In this document: positions 5,445-10,683 of the stretch, piece by piece
How positions within the stretch are numbered: the first letter of the stretch is position 1
Layout of the letters: every line of letters begins with the position of its first letter
IMG/VR virus record: IMGVR_UViG_3300010370_000068
Span: 1 to 43,389 of that record
Length of the DNA stretch: 43,389 nt
Source of the DNA: a virus
Reading direction: 5' to 3' (one strand)
Notes under the pieces: generated by a model
The model's database searches: none
What the model saw: the letters and a program-made list of their open reading frames with translations, nothing else
What the model was told of the DNA's origin: nothing
Made by a program: the position numbers and the translations under genes

Positions 5445-5648
5445 ATGGTGTTTCTGTCTCTGCCGAATTATGGGTGCATCTTTACCCTTTCTCAGGAAGA
5501 TGGCAATGAATTGTATTATGCGCCGATCTACGCTGACGGTAGTGTAAACCTGCGTGAATTTGCACCCGTTGATTTAGCATCTGCTGATATGGATGAGATG
5601 GAATTGTTTGATATTCGTAATCGGTTGGTTGAAATGTGCCAATCGTAA
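5445..5648 (+). CDS. Small acidic hypothetical protein, 67 aa
   Basis: Product begins MVFLSLPNYGCIFTLSQEDG, then a beta-like stretch NELYYAPIYADGSVNLREF and an acidic helix MDEMELFDIRNRLVEMCQS. The start follows a sigma-70 promoter by 26 bases and has a C-rich leader without a Shine-Dalgarno site. Its last codons (ATG TGC CAA TCG) form the left arm of the next dyad cassette, so coding and regulatory sequence overlap. Function unknown. Confidence 0.65.
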   Translation: MVFLSLPNYGCIFTLSQEDGNELYYAPIYADGSVNLREFAPVDLASADMDEMELFDIRNRLVEMCQS

Positions 5649-5694
5649 AAGTGTCACAAGGGGGGTTGCGTTCGTGCTGCCCCCCTGATAAATT
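5636..5694 (+). promoter_or_regulatory. Second dyad-promoter cassette
   Basis: GTGCCA (5636-5641) pairs with TGTCAC (5652-5657, one mismatch), followed by AAGGGGGG, TTGCGT (5666-5671), 17 bases and TAAATT (5689-5694). It is a close relative of the cassette at 5360-5418. The leader to the ATG at 5720 is 25 bases. Confidence 0.5.
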
Positions 5695-5719
5695 ACATTC
5701 GTCCCTGAGAGACAAACCA

Positions 5720-5848
5720 ATGTTTGATGAAATGTGGTCTGAGATTCAAGATGCTCCTGGTGAGATCTTTGACCTGGACATTCCTGAACTTCGTGATACT
5801 GAGAAGTTCGATGTCAATGAGTACCTGAACGCAAACTACGATTACTGA
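5720..5848 (+). CDS. Very small acidic protein, 42 aa
   Basis: The ATG at 5720 gives MFDEMWSEIQDAPGEIFDLD and ends VNEYLNANYDY; the upstream in-frame extension would translate the promoter cassette and is rejected. The product is strongly acidic, with about a dozen Asp/Glu. Small acidic phage proteins often act as DNA mimics or inhibitors of host enzymes, but nothing here shows that specifically. Confidence 0.6.
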   Translation: MFDEMWSEIQDAPGEIFDLDIPELRDTEKFDVNEYLNANYDY

Positions 5849-5883
5849 ACCGTGTGACAGTCCACAAGGTGGCACAAGACCCC

Positions 5884-5912
5884 TTGTGCTGACCCCCACC
5901 CCGTGCCATACT
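5884..5912 (+). promoter_or_regulatory. Sigma-70-like promoter, TTGTGC-17-CATACT
   Basis: TTGTGC (5884-5889), 17 bases, CATACT (5907-5912), preceded by a TGGCAC half-site at 5872-5877. The -10 and its flank (CCGTGCCATACT) are identical to the promoter at 6473-6501. The leader ends GGGAAACCCCCAATG. Confidence 0.6.
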
Positions 5913-5937
5913 GTATTTGTTGAGAGGGAAACCCCCA

Positions 5938-6285
5938 ATGCGTAAGATCGAACGTGAAATGAACGCCGCCATTCTGAACAATCAGAACTGGCAAAAAGAC
6001 AACACTTCCGTTACTTTCGACCCCGAAACTAATGAGTCTAAAGTGTTTCTGTTCGGCAATCACATTGCTACCGTTGGTGACAACTTCGTGCAAATCTTTG
6101 ACGGTGGTTATCAGTCTAAGACCACCAAATCGCGTCTGAATGCTATTCTCAAAGAGCACGGAATCAAGGGTGAATGTGTATTTCAACGGAACTTCAATTG
6201 GTTCGTTCACAAGTTCATCGGACAGGCAGGAACTTCTCCTGTTTACAATGAATACGAATTCAAAGATGGATTCATGTTTGCATAA
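5938..6285 (+). CDS. Conserved cyanophage hypothetical protein, 115 aa
   Basis: Starts MRKIEREMNAAILNNQNWQK and continues with beta-rich NESKVFLFGNHIATVGDN and the strong signature DGGYQSKTTKSRLNAIL. From memory this family is widespread in cyanophages and has relatives in cyanobacteria; its role is unknown. The basic helix after the GGYQ motif could contact nucleic acid. It is followed immediately by a strong terminator, so it is transcribed as a single gene. Confidence 0.75.
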   Translation: MRKIEREMNAAILNNQNWQKDNTSVTFDPETNESKVFLFGNHIATVGDNFVQIFDGGYQSKTTKSRLNAILKEHGIKGECVFQRNFNWFVHKFIGQAGTSPVYNEYEFKDGFMFA

Positions 6286-6291
6286 AGAATC

Positions 6292-6316
6292 GGGGGGCGA
6301 TTGCCTCCCTTTTTTT
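6292..6316 (+). terminator. Intrinsic terminator
   Basis: GGGGGGC (6292-6298), loop GATT, GCCTCCC (6303-6309, one G-T pair) and a run of seven T (6310-6316). It sits seven bases after the stop of the gene at 5938. Confidence 0.85.
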
Positions 6317-6472
6317 ATACTTTGTTTGTTACTATTTCAAGGCAGGTTCAGTGGCGACCGTTTGCGTCAACGGGGCGACCCTACCCCTCCTTCGTTTGTC
6401 CCCTTATTATAAGTCTGCAGGGGGAGCGAAGCGGCCGACCGTGTGCCACTTCGTGAACTGGCACCAACCCCG
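6317..6472. other. Intergenic stretch marking the rise in GC
   Basis: Between the terminator and the next promoter there is no gene with a plausible start. The stretch holds a TTATTATAAG near 6401 that could be a weak -10, a G-run and a GTGCCA/TGGCAC dyad (6442-6447 and 6459-6464). Composition rises sharply to the GC-rich block from here. Confidence 0.4.
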
Positions 6473-6501
6473 TTGCGGTGCCCCCCGTTCCGTGCCATAC
6501 T
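6473..6501 (+). promoter_or_regulatory. Sigma-70-like promoter, TTGCGG-17-CATACT
   Basis: TTGCGG (6473-6478), 17 bases, CATACT (6496-6501); 21 bases separate the -10 from the ATG at 6523. It shares CCGTGCCATACT with the promoter at 5884-5912. Confidence 0.6.
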
Positions 6502-6522
6502 ATGGGCATCAAGAGAGAACCG

Positions 6523-7428
6523 ATGCAAAACAAGCACCAAGAGCACCCCGAAGACACCATCCTCACGGGCGACCTGAGCGTGCTGGACTGGTTCGTGACC
6601 CCTGGACATTTGAGTGTAAAAATTGATGGAAGTCCTGCAATCGTATGGGGCATCGACCCCGCTTGTGGTGAGTTCTTCGTGGGCACCAAGGCAGTCTTTA
6701 ACAAGAAGAAGATTCGTATTGCTCACTCTCACGAAGAGATTGACCAACACTATGAAGGCAACGTGGCAGAGATTCTGCACGCTTGCTTTGACTACCTGCC
6801 CCGTATGGATGCCATCATTCAGGGTGATTTTATCGGGTTTGGTGGTGAGAACGAATACACTCCGAATACTATCACTTACCAGTTCGGTGATGTAGTATCT
6901 CAAGAGATCATCATTGCACCCCATACGGTATACGTTGCAGAGAGCGACCTTCGTGATGCCGTAGCGTATCCGATGCAGTATACCATCACCGATACTTCCT
7001 ACGTGAAGTTCATCAAACCTGATGCCTACATTCTGCACGGTCAAGATTCGTTCGCTGATGTAAAAGAGGTTTGTGATTTCGCCCGTCAAATGGCAACCAC
7101 TGCCACCTTTGTGACTGATAAGGAAGCGGCAAAGATCAAACAACAGATCAACGCTTGCATTCGTGCGGGTGAGCAGATTAGTGTGGAGAATGTGAATGAG
7201 TTTGATTGTGACCCTAACCTGATTCGTTTGTGGGCACTGGTGAAGTCTATCAAGGATGACTGCCTGTTCCTGTGCCGCAACTACGGTCCTGCCGCTTACA
7301 TCAACGGCAACCGTATTGATGCCGAAGGTTATGTGATGAGCAATGAGTTTGGTATGTTCAAACTGGTGAATCGTGAGGTATTCTCTCACGCTAACTTCAC
7401 CAGCGGTCGCTTCCAGTGTGCCGCCTGA
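6523..7428 (+). CDS. Nucleotidyltransferase / polynucleotide ligase-like protein, 301 aa
   Basis: The sequence HLSVKIDGSPAIVWG around Lys33 is motif I (KxDG) of the covalent nucleotidyltransferases, which include DNA and RNA ligases and capping enzymes; Lys33 would carry the AMP. Near the C-terminus, AEGYVM (Glu269, motif IV) and FKLVNREVF (Lys281, motif V-like) follow in the right order. At 301 residues it has the size of a minimal ligase or RNA-repair enzyme. Many T4-like phages encode a protein with KxDGSP of unknown substrate, so nick repair or RNA end repair are both possible. I chose the ATG at 6523 because it fits the promoter and the leader GAGAGAACCGATG. Confidence 0.7.
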   Translation: MQNKHQEHPEDTILTGDLSVLDWFVTPGHLSVKIDGSPAIVWGIDPACGEFFVGTKAVFNKKKIRIAHSHEEIDQHYEGNVAEILHACFDYLPRMDAIIQGDFIGFGGENEYTPNTITYQFGDVVSQEIIIAPHTVYVAESDLRDAVAYPMQYTITDTSYVKFIKPDAYILHGQDSFADVKEVCDFARQMATTATFVTDKEAAKIKQQINACIRAGEQISVENVNEFDCDPNLIRLWALVKSIKDDCLFLCRNYGPAAYINGNRIDAEGYVMSNEFGMFKLVNREVFSHANFTSGRFQCAA

Positions 7429-7466
7429 GGGACTGGCACACGCTGCCCCCATCCTGCCCCTCTGTG

Positions 7467-7499
7467 CCCTTATACTGATCTAAGTTCACAAGCGAACCC
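7467..7499 (+). promoter_or_regulatory. Promoter-leader cassette, copy 1
   Basis: Contains -10 TATACT (7471-7476) preceded by TGTGCCCT; no good -35. The 33-base block from CCCTTATACT to AGCGAACCC recurs at 7828-7860 with a single mismatch. It ends directly at the ATG at 7501. Confidence 0.6.
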
Positions 7500-7500
7500 A

Positions 7501-7662
7501 ATGCGCTTCGAAGTCCGTTTCCAATCCCCCTACAACCACTGTGAGTGGCGGTCGCAATGGTTCACCACCAAGGAGGAGGCAGACCGTATGGTAGACTTCT
7601 ATCGGTCCTGCGGGTCACCCTCTCACATCGCCCCCAGCAGTCTGGCACAACTGGAGCGATGA
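7501..7662 (+). CDS. Small hypothetical protein, 53 aa
   Basis: Reads MRFEVRFQSPYNHCEWRSQW, then FTTKEEADRMVDFYRSCGSP and ends SLAQLER. A strand-helix pattern typical of small domains with an FTTKEEADRM helix; I cannot assign a function. Strong GC bias at third positions. The stop shares a base with the next ATG (TGATG), making this the only coupled pair in the GC-rich block. Confidence 0.6.
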   Translation: MRFEVRFQSPYNHCEWRSQWFTTKEEADRMVDFYRSCGSPSHIAPSSLAQLER

Positions 7663-7826
7663 TGCGAACCCTGACCCGTTCACGCACCCCTGAGTTTCAC
7701 CGCGCCACGATGTTCCGCCTCCTGATCGCTGCCCTGCTGCTGTGGTTACTCTGGGAACCGATCCGCCCCGTGCGGACTGTGACAGCAGAGGCACTGTACA
7801 CCGCAGGCGACCTGATCGCCCGCTGA
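7662..7826 (+). CDS. Small membrane protein, 54 aa
   Basis: An Arg-rich N-terminus (MRTLTRSRTPEFHRATMF) is followed by a hydrophobic span RLLIAALLLWLLWEPI and a polar tail TAEALYTAGDLIAR. The topology is that of a single-pass inner-membrane protein with a cytoplasmic N-terminus. The ATG overlapping the upstream stop is preferred over the earlier in-frame start at 7545. Unknown function. Confidence 0.55.
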   Translation: MRTLTRSRTPEFHRATMFRLLIAALLLWLLWEPIRPVRTVTAEALYTAGDLIAR

Positions 7827-7827
7827 C

Positions 7828-7860
7828 CCCTTATACTGATCTCAGTTCACAAGCGAACCC
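7828..7860 (+). promoter_or_regulatory. Promoter-leader cassette, copy 2
   Basis: TATACT at 7832-7837 with the same 33-base block as 7467-7499 (one mismatch, A to C). It begins immediately after the stop codon of the gene at 7662. Near-identity of a non-coding 33-mer points to recent duplication or gene conversion. Confidence 0.6.
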
Positions 7861-7863
7861 CAA

Positions 7864-8130
7864 ATGGCAACCGCAACCCTCACTCACCAAACCGACCTGC
7901 TGGATGTTACCTACAACGGTTGGACTAACTACGAAACCTGGAATGTGGTGCTCTGGATTGAGAATGATGAGAGCATCTACAACTTCATTCAGGAGAATGA
8001 TGTCTGCTGCTATGAAGAACTGCTGGAAGCATTCTATAAGTTCGGCACCAACGAAACGCCTGACGGTGTGAAGTGGAATGACCCTAAGATCAACCGTGCC
8101 GAAATCAACGGCGACGTGTTCGATTTCTGA
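7864..8130 (+). CDS. NGWTNYETWNV-family protein, 88 aa
   Basis: The motif YNGWTNYETWNVVLWIENDE (residues 17-36) marks a family common in phages and cyanobacteria and listed, as I recall, as DUF7249; no function is known. The rest is helical and acidic and ends EINGDVFDF. It has its own promoter-leader cassette. Two adjacent Cys (CCYEELL) are unusual. Confidence 0.7.
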   Translation: MATATLTHQTDLLDVTYNGWTNYETWNVVLWIENDESIYNFIQENDVCCYEELLEAFYKFGTNETPDGVKWNDPKINRAEINGDVFDF

Positions 8131-8140
8131 ATGTGTGACC

Positions 8141-8176
8141 TGAGCAAGTCCTAAAACTGCTCACAAACTTTACACT
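8141..8176 (+). promoter_or_regulatory. Dyad and -10 box
   Basis: TGAGCA (8141-8146) / TGCTCA (8158-8163) form a six-base dyad just upstream of TACACT (8171-8176). The ATG of the next gene is 12 bases later, so the leader is very short. Confidence 0.35.
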
Positions 8177-8188
8177 CTCTGAATTCAA

Positions 8189-8356
8189 ATGACCCGCGAC
8201 CTTGCCCTGTCCCTGCTCCGTCAAGGCAGCAACGGCGACAGCATTCTGCAGATCCTGGATACTATCACCGACGACATTGAGCAGGCAGGCATCGCTGAAT
8301 GCGCCGCCCATTATACCGCCATCAGCGCCCCGACCGCCGAACCCATCCAGTTCTGA
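8189..8356 (+). CDS. Small helical hypothetical protein, 55 aa
   Basis: MTRDLALSLLRQGSNGDSIL, then QILDTITDDIEQAGIAECAA, ending AEPIQF. The pattern LALSLLRQG-x-x-G-x-x-ILQILD is familiar from small cyanophage and cyanobacterial proteins; the first half could be a small helix-turn-helix-like fold, but that is a guess. It is followed by a terminator hairpin, so it is a single-gene unit. Confidence 0.6.
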   Translation: MTRDLALSLLRQGSNGDSILQILDTITDDIEQAGIAECAAHYTAISAPTAEPIQF

Positions 8357-8369
8357 CACTGACCACCCG

Positions 8370-8402
8370 CCCCCCACGGTTCGCCGCTGGGGGGTTTATA
8401 CT
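8370..8402 (+). terminator. UUCG-loop hairpin fused to the next -10 box
   Basis: CCCCCCA (8370-8376) pairs with TGGGGGG (8388-8394), CGG (8377-8379) with CCG (8384-8386) around a TTCG tetraloop; one bulged C. It is followed by TTT (8395-8397), whose last T begins TATACT (8397-8402), the -10 box for the gene at 8429. Terminator and promoter are thus physically fused. Confidence 0.65.
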
Positions 8403-8428
8403 ATGGGGACAGTCAACCAAACGAACCG

Positions 8429-8590
8429 ATGACCCGCTACGATGTGATCTGCCCCTCCGCCCCCTGGGAGAACCACACCTGTGATGAGGACCGTGCCTGG
8501 GATCTGTGCTTCTCTCTGTCGGAGGAGTACGGGTATGCTGAGGTCCGCCACAATGGGGTGGTGATCGGAGACTACACCAACGGGCAGTGA
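8429..8590 (+). CDS. Small hypothetical protein, 53 aa
   Basis: MTRYDVICPSAPWENHTCDE, DRAWDLCFSLSEEYGYAEVR, then HNGVVIGDYTNGQ. Three Cys in a short chain and a beta-alpha-beta pattern. The start shows the leader AAACGAACCGATG without a Shine-Dalgarno site. The TGA stop lies in the GTGACC -35 box of the next gene. No family recognised. Confidence 0.6.
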   Translation: MTRYDVICPSAPWENHTCDEDRAWDLCFSLSEEYGYAEVRHNGVVIGDYTNGQ

Positions 8591-8614
8591 CCCCTGCCCC
8601 CGACCTGCTACAAT
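8587..8614 (+). promoter_or_regulatory. Promoter whose -35 box contains the upstream stop codon
   Basis: GTGACC (8587-8592), 16 bases, TACAAT (8609-8614). The TGA at 8588-8590 is the stop of the preceding gene. The ATG at 8637 follows after 22 bases. Confidence 0.6.
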
Positions 8615-8636
8615 ACTCTCAACCGCAACGGACCCG

Positions 8637-8825
8637 ATGAACGCCACCTTCTCCGATATTCTGTGGAACTGCACCAACCCCGACAATGGCACCATCCCCT
8701 GGAGCACCGCCTGCCAGGCAGCGAAGGAGCACGGTCTCTGGGATGACTTCCGCACGGAGTACGGGGTGACCGCCAAATTCGGACCCGTAGACACTGGCGA
8801 ATTTTTGGTGTGGTTGGGGTATTGA
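8637..8825 (+). CDS. Conserved small protein, 62 aa
   Basis: MNATFSDILWNCTNPDNGTI, PWSTACQAAKEHGLWDDFRT, ending VDTGEFLVWLGY. I recall this pattern (ILWNCTNPDxGTIPWSTA and the C-terminal GEFLVWLGY) as a small family shared by cyanophages, of unknown function. The helix AAKEHGLWDDF resembles the recognition helix region of small DNA-binding folds but no clear domain is visible. The stop is part of the next TTGACC. Confidence 0.65.
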   Translation: MNATFSDILWNCTNPDNGTIPWSTACQAAKEHGLWDDFRTEYGVTAKFGPVDTGEFLVWLGY

Positions 8826-8851
8826 CCCCTGCCCCCCTGACCCTGTACAAT
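8822..8851 (+). promoter_or_regulatory. Promoter TTGACC-18-TACAAT with embedded stop codon
   Basis: TTGACC (8822-8827) includes the upstream TGA (8823-8825). TACAAT is at 8846-8851 and the ATG at 8876, 24 bases further. Confidence 0.65.
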
Positions 8852-8875
8852 TCTCTCAGTTCACCACCCGACCCG

Positions 8876-9049
8876 ATGACCCGCTTCCCCCTGGCAATGT
8901 GCTCTGACCTGGAGACCCGTCAAATCAAGTGGATCTCCCGTGCTGATCAACTGAAGAACGGTTCGCGCCCTGCCGCCTACGTTCACTGGGGTGTGCCCGC
9001 CGTCGCCATCGCCGCCCAGTATTCTGAGGCGTTCGCTGGGCGGGGGTGA
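8876..9049 (+). CDS. Small hypothetical protein, 57 aa
   Basis: MTRFPLAMCSDLETRQIKWI, SRADQLKNGSRPAAYVHWGV, ending YSEAFAGRG. Arg/Ala-rich and GC-biased. It begins MTR like two of its neighbours (8189 and 8429), and the leader is CCACCCGACCCGATG. No known motif. The TGA stop lies within the next GTGACC. Confidence 0.55.
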   Translation: MTRFPLAMCSDLETRQIKWISRADQLKNGSRPAAYVHWGVPAVAIAAQYSEAFAGRG

Positions 9050-9073
9050 CCCTCCCCCCGTTCGTGCTACAAT
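9046..9073 (+). promoter_or_regulatory. Promoter GTGACC-16-TACAAT with embedded stop codon
   Basis: GTGACC (9046-9051) contains the TGA (9047-9049) that ends the preceding gene. TACAAT is at 9068-9073, 23 bases before the ATG at 9097. Confidence 0.6.
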
Positions 9074-9096
9074 TCATTCGTTCGCAACCGACACCG

Positions 9097-9306
9097 ATGA
9101 CCACCCTCCCCACGATGACCGCCGCCGAACTCAACGCCGCCATCGCGTCGGGTGCTATGCGTCTGACCCGCCTGCCCCGCCGTGGTCCCCGTAAGGGTGA
9201 GGCAACCGCTAACCGCGTTGGTGGGTCGGGCACCGCTTGGCGCCCTGCTGTGTCTGCTGGTCACGCCAACCGCCACATCCGCAGCGGGTCTCCTGCCCTG
9301 CGCTGA
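9097..9306 (+). CDS. Small very basic protein, 69 aa
   Basis: MTTLPTMTAAELNAAIASGA is followed by an Arg/Gly/Ala-rich stretch (RLTRLPRRGPRKGEATANRV) and a tail rich in His, Arg and Ser. The positive charge suggests RNA or DNA binding. A second ATG at 9115 is possible. The gene is the last of the GC-rich block and the richest in GC; no family recognised. Confidence 0.5.
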   Translation: MTTLPTMTAAELNAAIASGAMRLTRLPRRGPRKGEATANRVGGSGTAWRPAVSAGHANRHIRSGSPALR

Positions 9307-9318
9307 GGTGTTCGTGGG

Positions 9319-9353
9319 GGGGCACTGCATTCGTTCGTGACCGACAGTGCCCC
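9319..9353 (+). terminator. GC-rich hairpin closing the cassette block
   Basis: GGGGCACTG (9319-9327) and CAGTGCCCC (9345-9353) are perfect nine-base arms around a 17-base loop, 13 bases after the stop at 9306. No T-run follows, so Rho-independent termination is not certain. GC falls sharply soon after (from about 9385). Confidence 0.5.
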
Positions 9354-9432
9354 GCCGTCGCGCCGTTAGGGGCGCGGGCGCGTGATATAAAAACGCACCA
9401 CTACCCTAAGCTATAAACGACCCAGATCGACC

Positions 9433-9440
9433 TCTAAATA
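9433..9440 (+). promoter_or_regulatory. Candidate late promoter (TCTAAATA)
   Basis: One mismatch to the NATAAATA late pattern, 64 bases upstream of the ATG at 9505. A TATAAATT at 9471-9478 is an alternative. It is the first late-type element of the structural region. Confidence 0.35.
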
Positions 9441-9504
9441 TCTCTCTGTTTCAAAAATTCCGGAAGAATATATAAATTTGAAAAAGGTCAATGATAATAC
9501 AAAG

Positions 9505-9678
9505 ATGAAAAAAAATTCCGGTGATATTTTTGAGTCCCTACAAGTCGATCCAATTACGGGCGATTATTACTTGATTATACCTGAACAAATTGTCAATGAA
9601 CTTTCTTGGTATGAAGACACAGAAATTCAAATAAACATAGAGGGTAGTGAAGTGGTTCTGTCAGAAAGGGTTAATTGA
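9505..9678 (+). CDS. AbrB/MazE-like small DNA-binding protein, 57 aa
   Basis: The stretch VDPITGDYYLIIPEQIVNEL, then WYEDTEIQINIEGSEVVLSE follows the swapped-hairpin AbrB/SpoVT fold: strand, IP-x-x-I turn, short helix, and two strands ending in a VVLSE-like edge. Proteins of this type dimerise and bind DNA, as antitoxins or transition-state regulators. I chose the ATG at 9505; a TTG at 9478 would add nine residues. No toxin gene is next to it. The TGA stop lies inside a TTGACA promoter box for the next gene. Confidence 0.6.
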   Translation: MKKNSGDIFESLQVDPITGDYYLIIPEQIVNELSWYEDTEIQINIEGSEVVLSERVN

Positions 9679-9703
9679 CAGACGATACATAATAGAGTAT
9701 GAT
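9675..9703 (+). promoter_or_regulatory. Strong sigma-70 promoter with embedded stop codon
   Basis: TTGACA (9675-9680), 17 bases, TATGAT (9698-9703). The TGA at 9676-9678 ends the AbrB-like gene. It would drive the glycosyltransferase gene at 9726. Confidence 0.65.
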
Positions 9704-9725
9704 ACTGAAGTAAACAACTTATCTT

Positions 9726-10484
9726 ATGGCTAAAGGATTTACAGTAAAAGCAAAAGCGCCAGTAACAACTTCAAATGAACCAGAATGGGACTTTGATCTG
9801 GCAAGAGAAATGGTACGTGGCAAATCAATTGTATTTTGCCTACCTGGTAGAGGTGTATCTTACACATACTTGAAGAACTTTGTACAACTTTGTTTTGACC
9901 TTGTACAAGCGGGAGCGAGCATTCAAATCTCGCAGGATTATTCATCAATGGTAAACTTTGCAAGATGCAAATGTTTAGGTGCGAATGTACTGCGTGGACC
10001 TGATCAGATTCCCTGGGACGGCAAACTTAAGTATGATTGGCAACTTTGGATTGATTCTGATATTGTTTTCAATACTGAAAAGTTTTGGCAATTGATTTTA
10101 ATGGACAAAGATATCGCAGCGGGATGGTATGCAACTGAAGATGGTCACACGACATCAGTTGCTCATTGGTTAGAAGAAGACGATTTCAGAAATAATGGTG
10201 GAGTGATGAATCATGAAACCGTTGAAAGTATCTCAAAGCGTCGAAAGCCTTTTACAGTTGATTATACTGGGTTTGGTTGGCTTCTGATTAAGCACGGTGT
10301 ATTTGAGCATTCTGAAATGAAGTATCCTTGGTTTGCACCAAAGATGCAAGTCTTTGAATCTGGTGAAGTACAAGATATGTGCGGCGAAGACGTATCATTC
10401 TGTTTGGATGCTAAAGAAGCAGGATTTGAAATCTGGTGCGATCCTCGCGTAAGAGTTGGGCACGAGAAATCAAGAATTATCTGA
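9726..10484 (+). CDS. GT-A type glycosyltransferase-like protein, 252 aa
   Basis: The segment QLWIDSDIVF puts a DxD motif at residues 110-112, the metal/nucleotide-sugar site of GT-A fold enzymes. Further on, YTGFGWLLIKHGVFE (180-194) and CGEDVSFCLDAKEAGFEIW (219-237) followed by DPRVRVGHE (239-247) match the acceptor side and catalytic-base region of family-2-like glycosyltransferases. An N-terminal stretch of about 30 residues (MAKGFTVKAKAPV) is basic and flexible. Similar proteins are common in cyanophages; substrate unknown, perhaps modification of virion proteins or host surface sugars. It has a strong sigma-70 promoter. Confidence 0.75.
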   Translation: MAKGFTVKAKAPVTTSNEPEWDFDLAREMVRGKSIVFCLPGRGVSYTYLKNFVQLCFDLVQAGASIQISQDYSSMVNFARCKCLGANVLRGPDQIPWDGKLKYDWQLWIDSDIVFNTEKFWQLILMDKDIAAGWYATEDGHTTSVAHWLEEDDFRNNGGVMNHETVESISKRRKPFTVDYTGFGWLLIKHGVFEHSEMKYPWFAPKMQVFESGEVQDMCGEDVSFCLDAKEAGFEIWCDPRVRVGHEKSRII

Positions 10485-10488
10485 TAGA

Positions 10489-10683
10489 ATGGCTAACCAA
10501 CGCTATAATATTCTTTGTAAAGGGCGTAGAATTTATACTGGTCTCTCAGAAGAAGAATATTTCAATACAATGGAGGATCTGTCGATTGAATATTATCAGA
10601 CAGGTTCTCCAAAACCTGAAGATCTTGAAACTGAAATTTTATTGGAGGATAATGTATGGCTGCAAAAGCAAAAGGTGGACTGA
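10489..10683 (+). CDS. Conserved cyanophage hypothetical protein, 64 aa
   Basis: MANQRYNILCKGRRIYTGLS followed by EEEYFNTMEDLSIEYYQTGS and an acidic end. I recall the pattern YNILCKGRRI and YFxTMxDLxxEfYQTGSP as a nearly universal small cyanophage protein, with no function. I use the ATG at 10489 rather than an earlier start inside the previous gene. It overlaps the next gene by 28 bases and supplies its ribosome binding site (TTGGAGGAT). Confidence 0.7.
   Translation: MANQRYNILCKGRRIYTGLSEEEYFNTMEDLSIEYYQTGSPKPEDLETEILLEDNVWLQKQKVD

Noticed and set aside
5842-6210. Minus-strand frame of 122 codons
   Set aside because: Antisense of the conserved 115-aa gene at 5938, which has a matching promoter and terminator.
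6351-6626. Open frame of 91 codons on the plus strand upstream of the nucleotidyltransferase
   Set aside because: It overlaps the start of that gene in another frame, includes the promoter and dyad, and its product is a low-complexity Pro/Arg/His string.
6367-7452. Long minus-strand open frame of 361 codons
   Set aside because: It is the antisense of the KxDG nucleotidyltransferase gene, whose motifs, promoter and leader are clear; GC-rich third positions on the plus strand keep the opposite frame open.
9319-9375. Phage attachment site or origin
   Set aside because: The hairpin and GC-rich tail have no repeats or integrase nearby, and T4-like phages do not integrate; a terminator explains it better.
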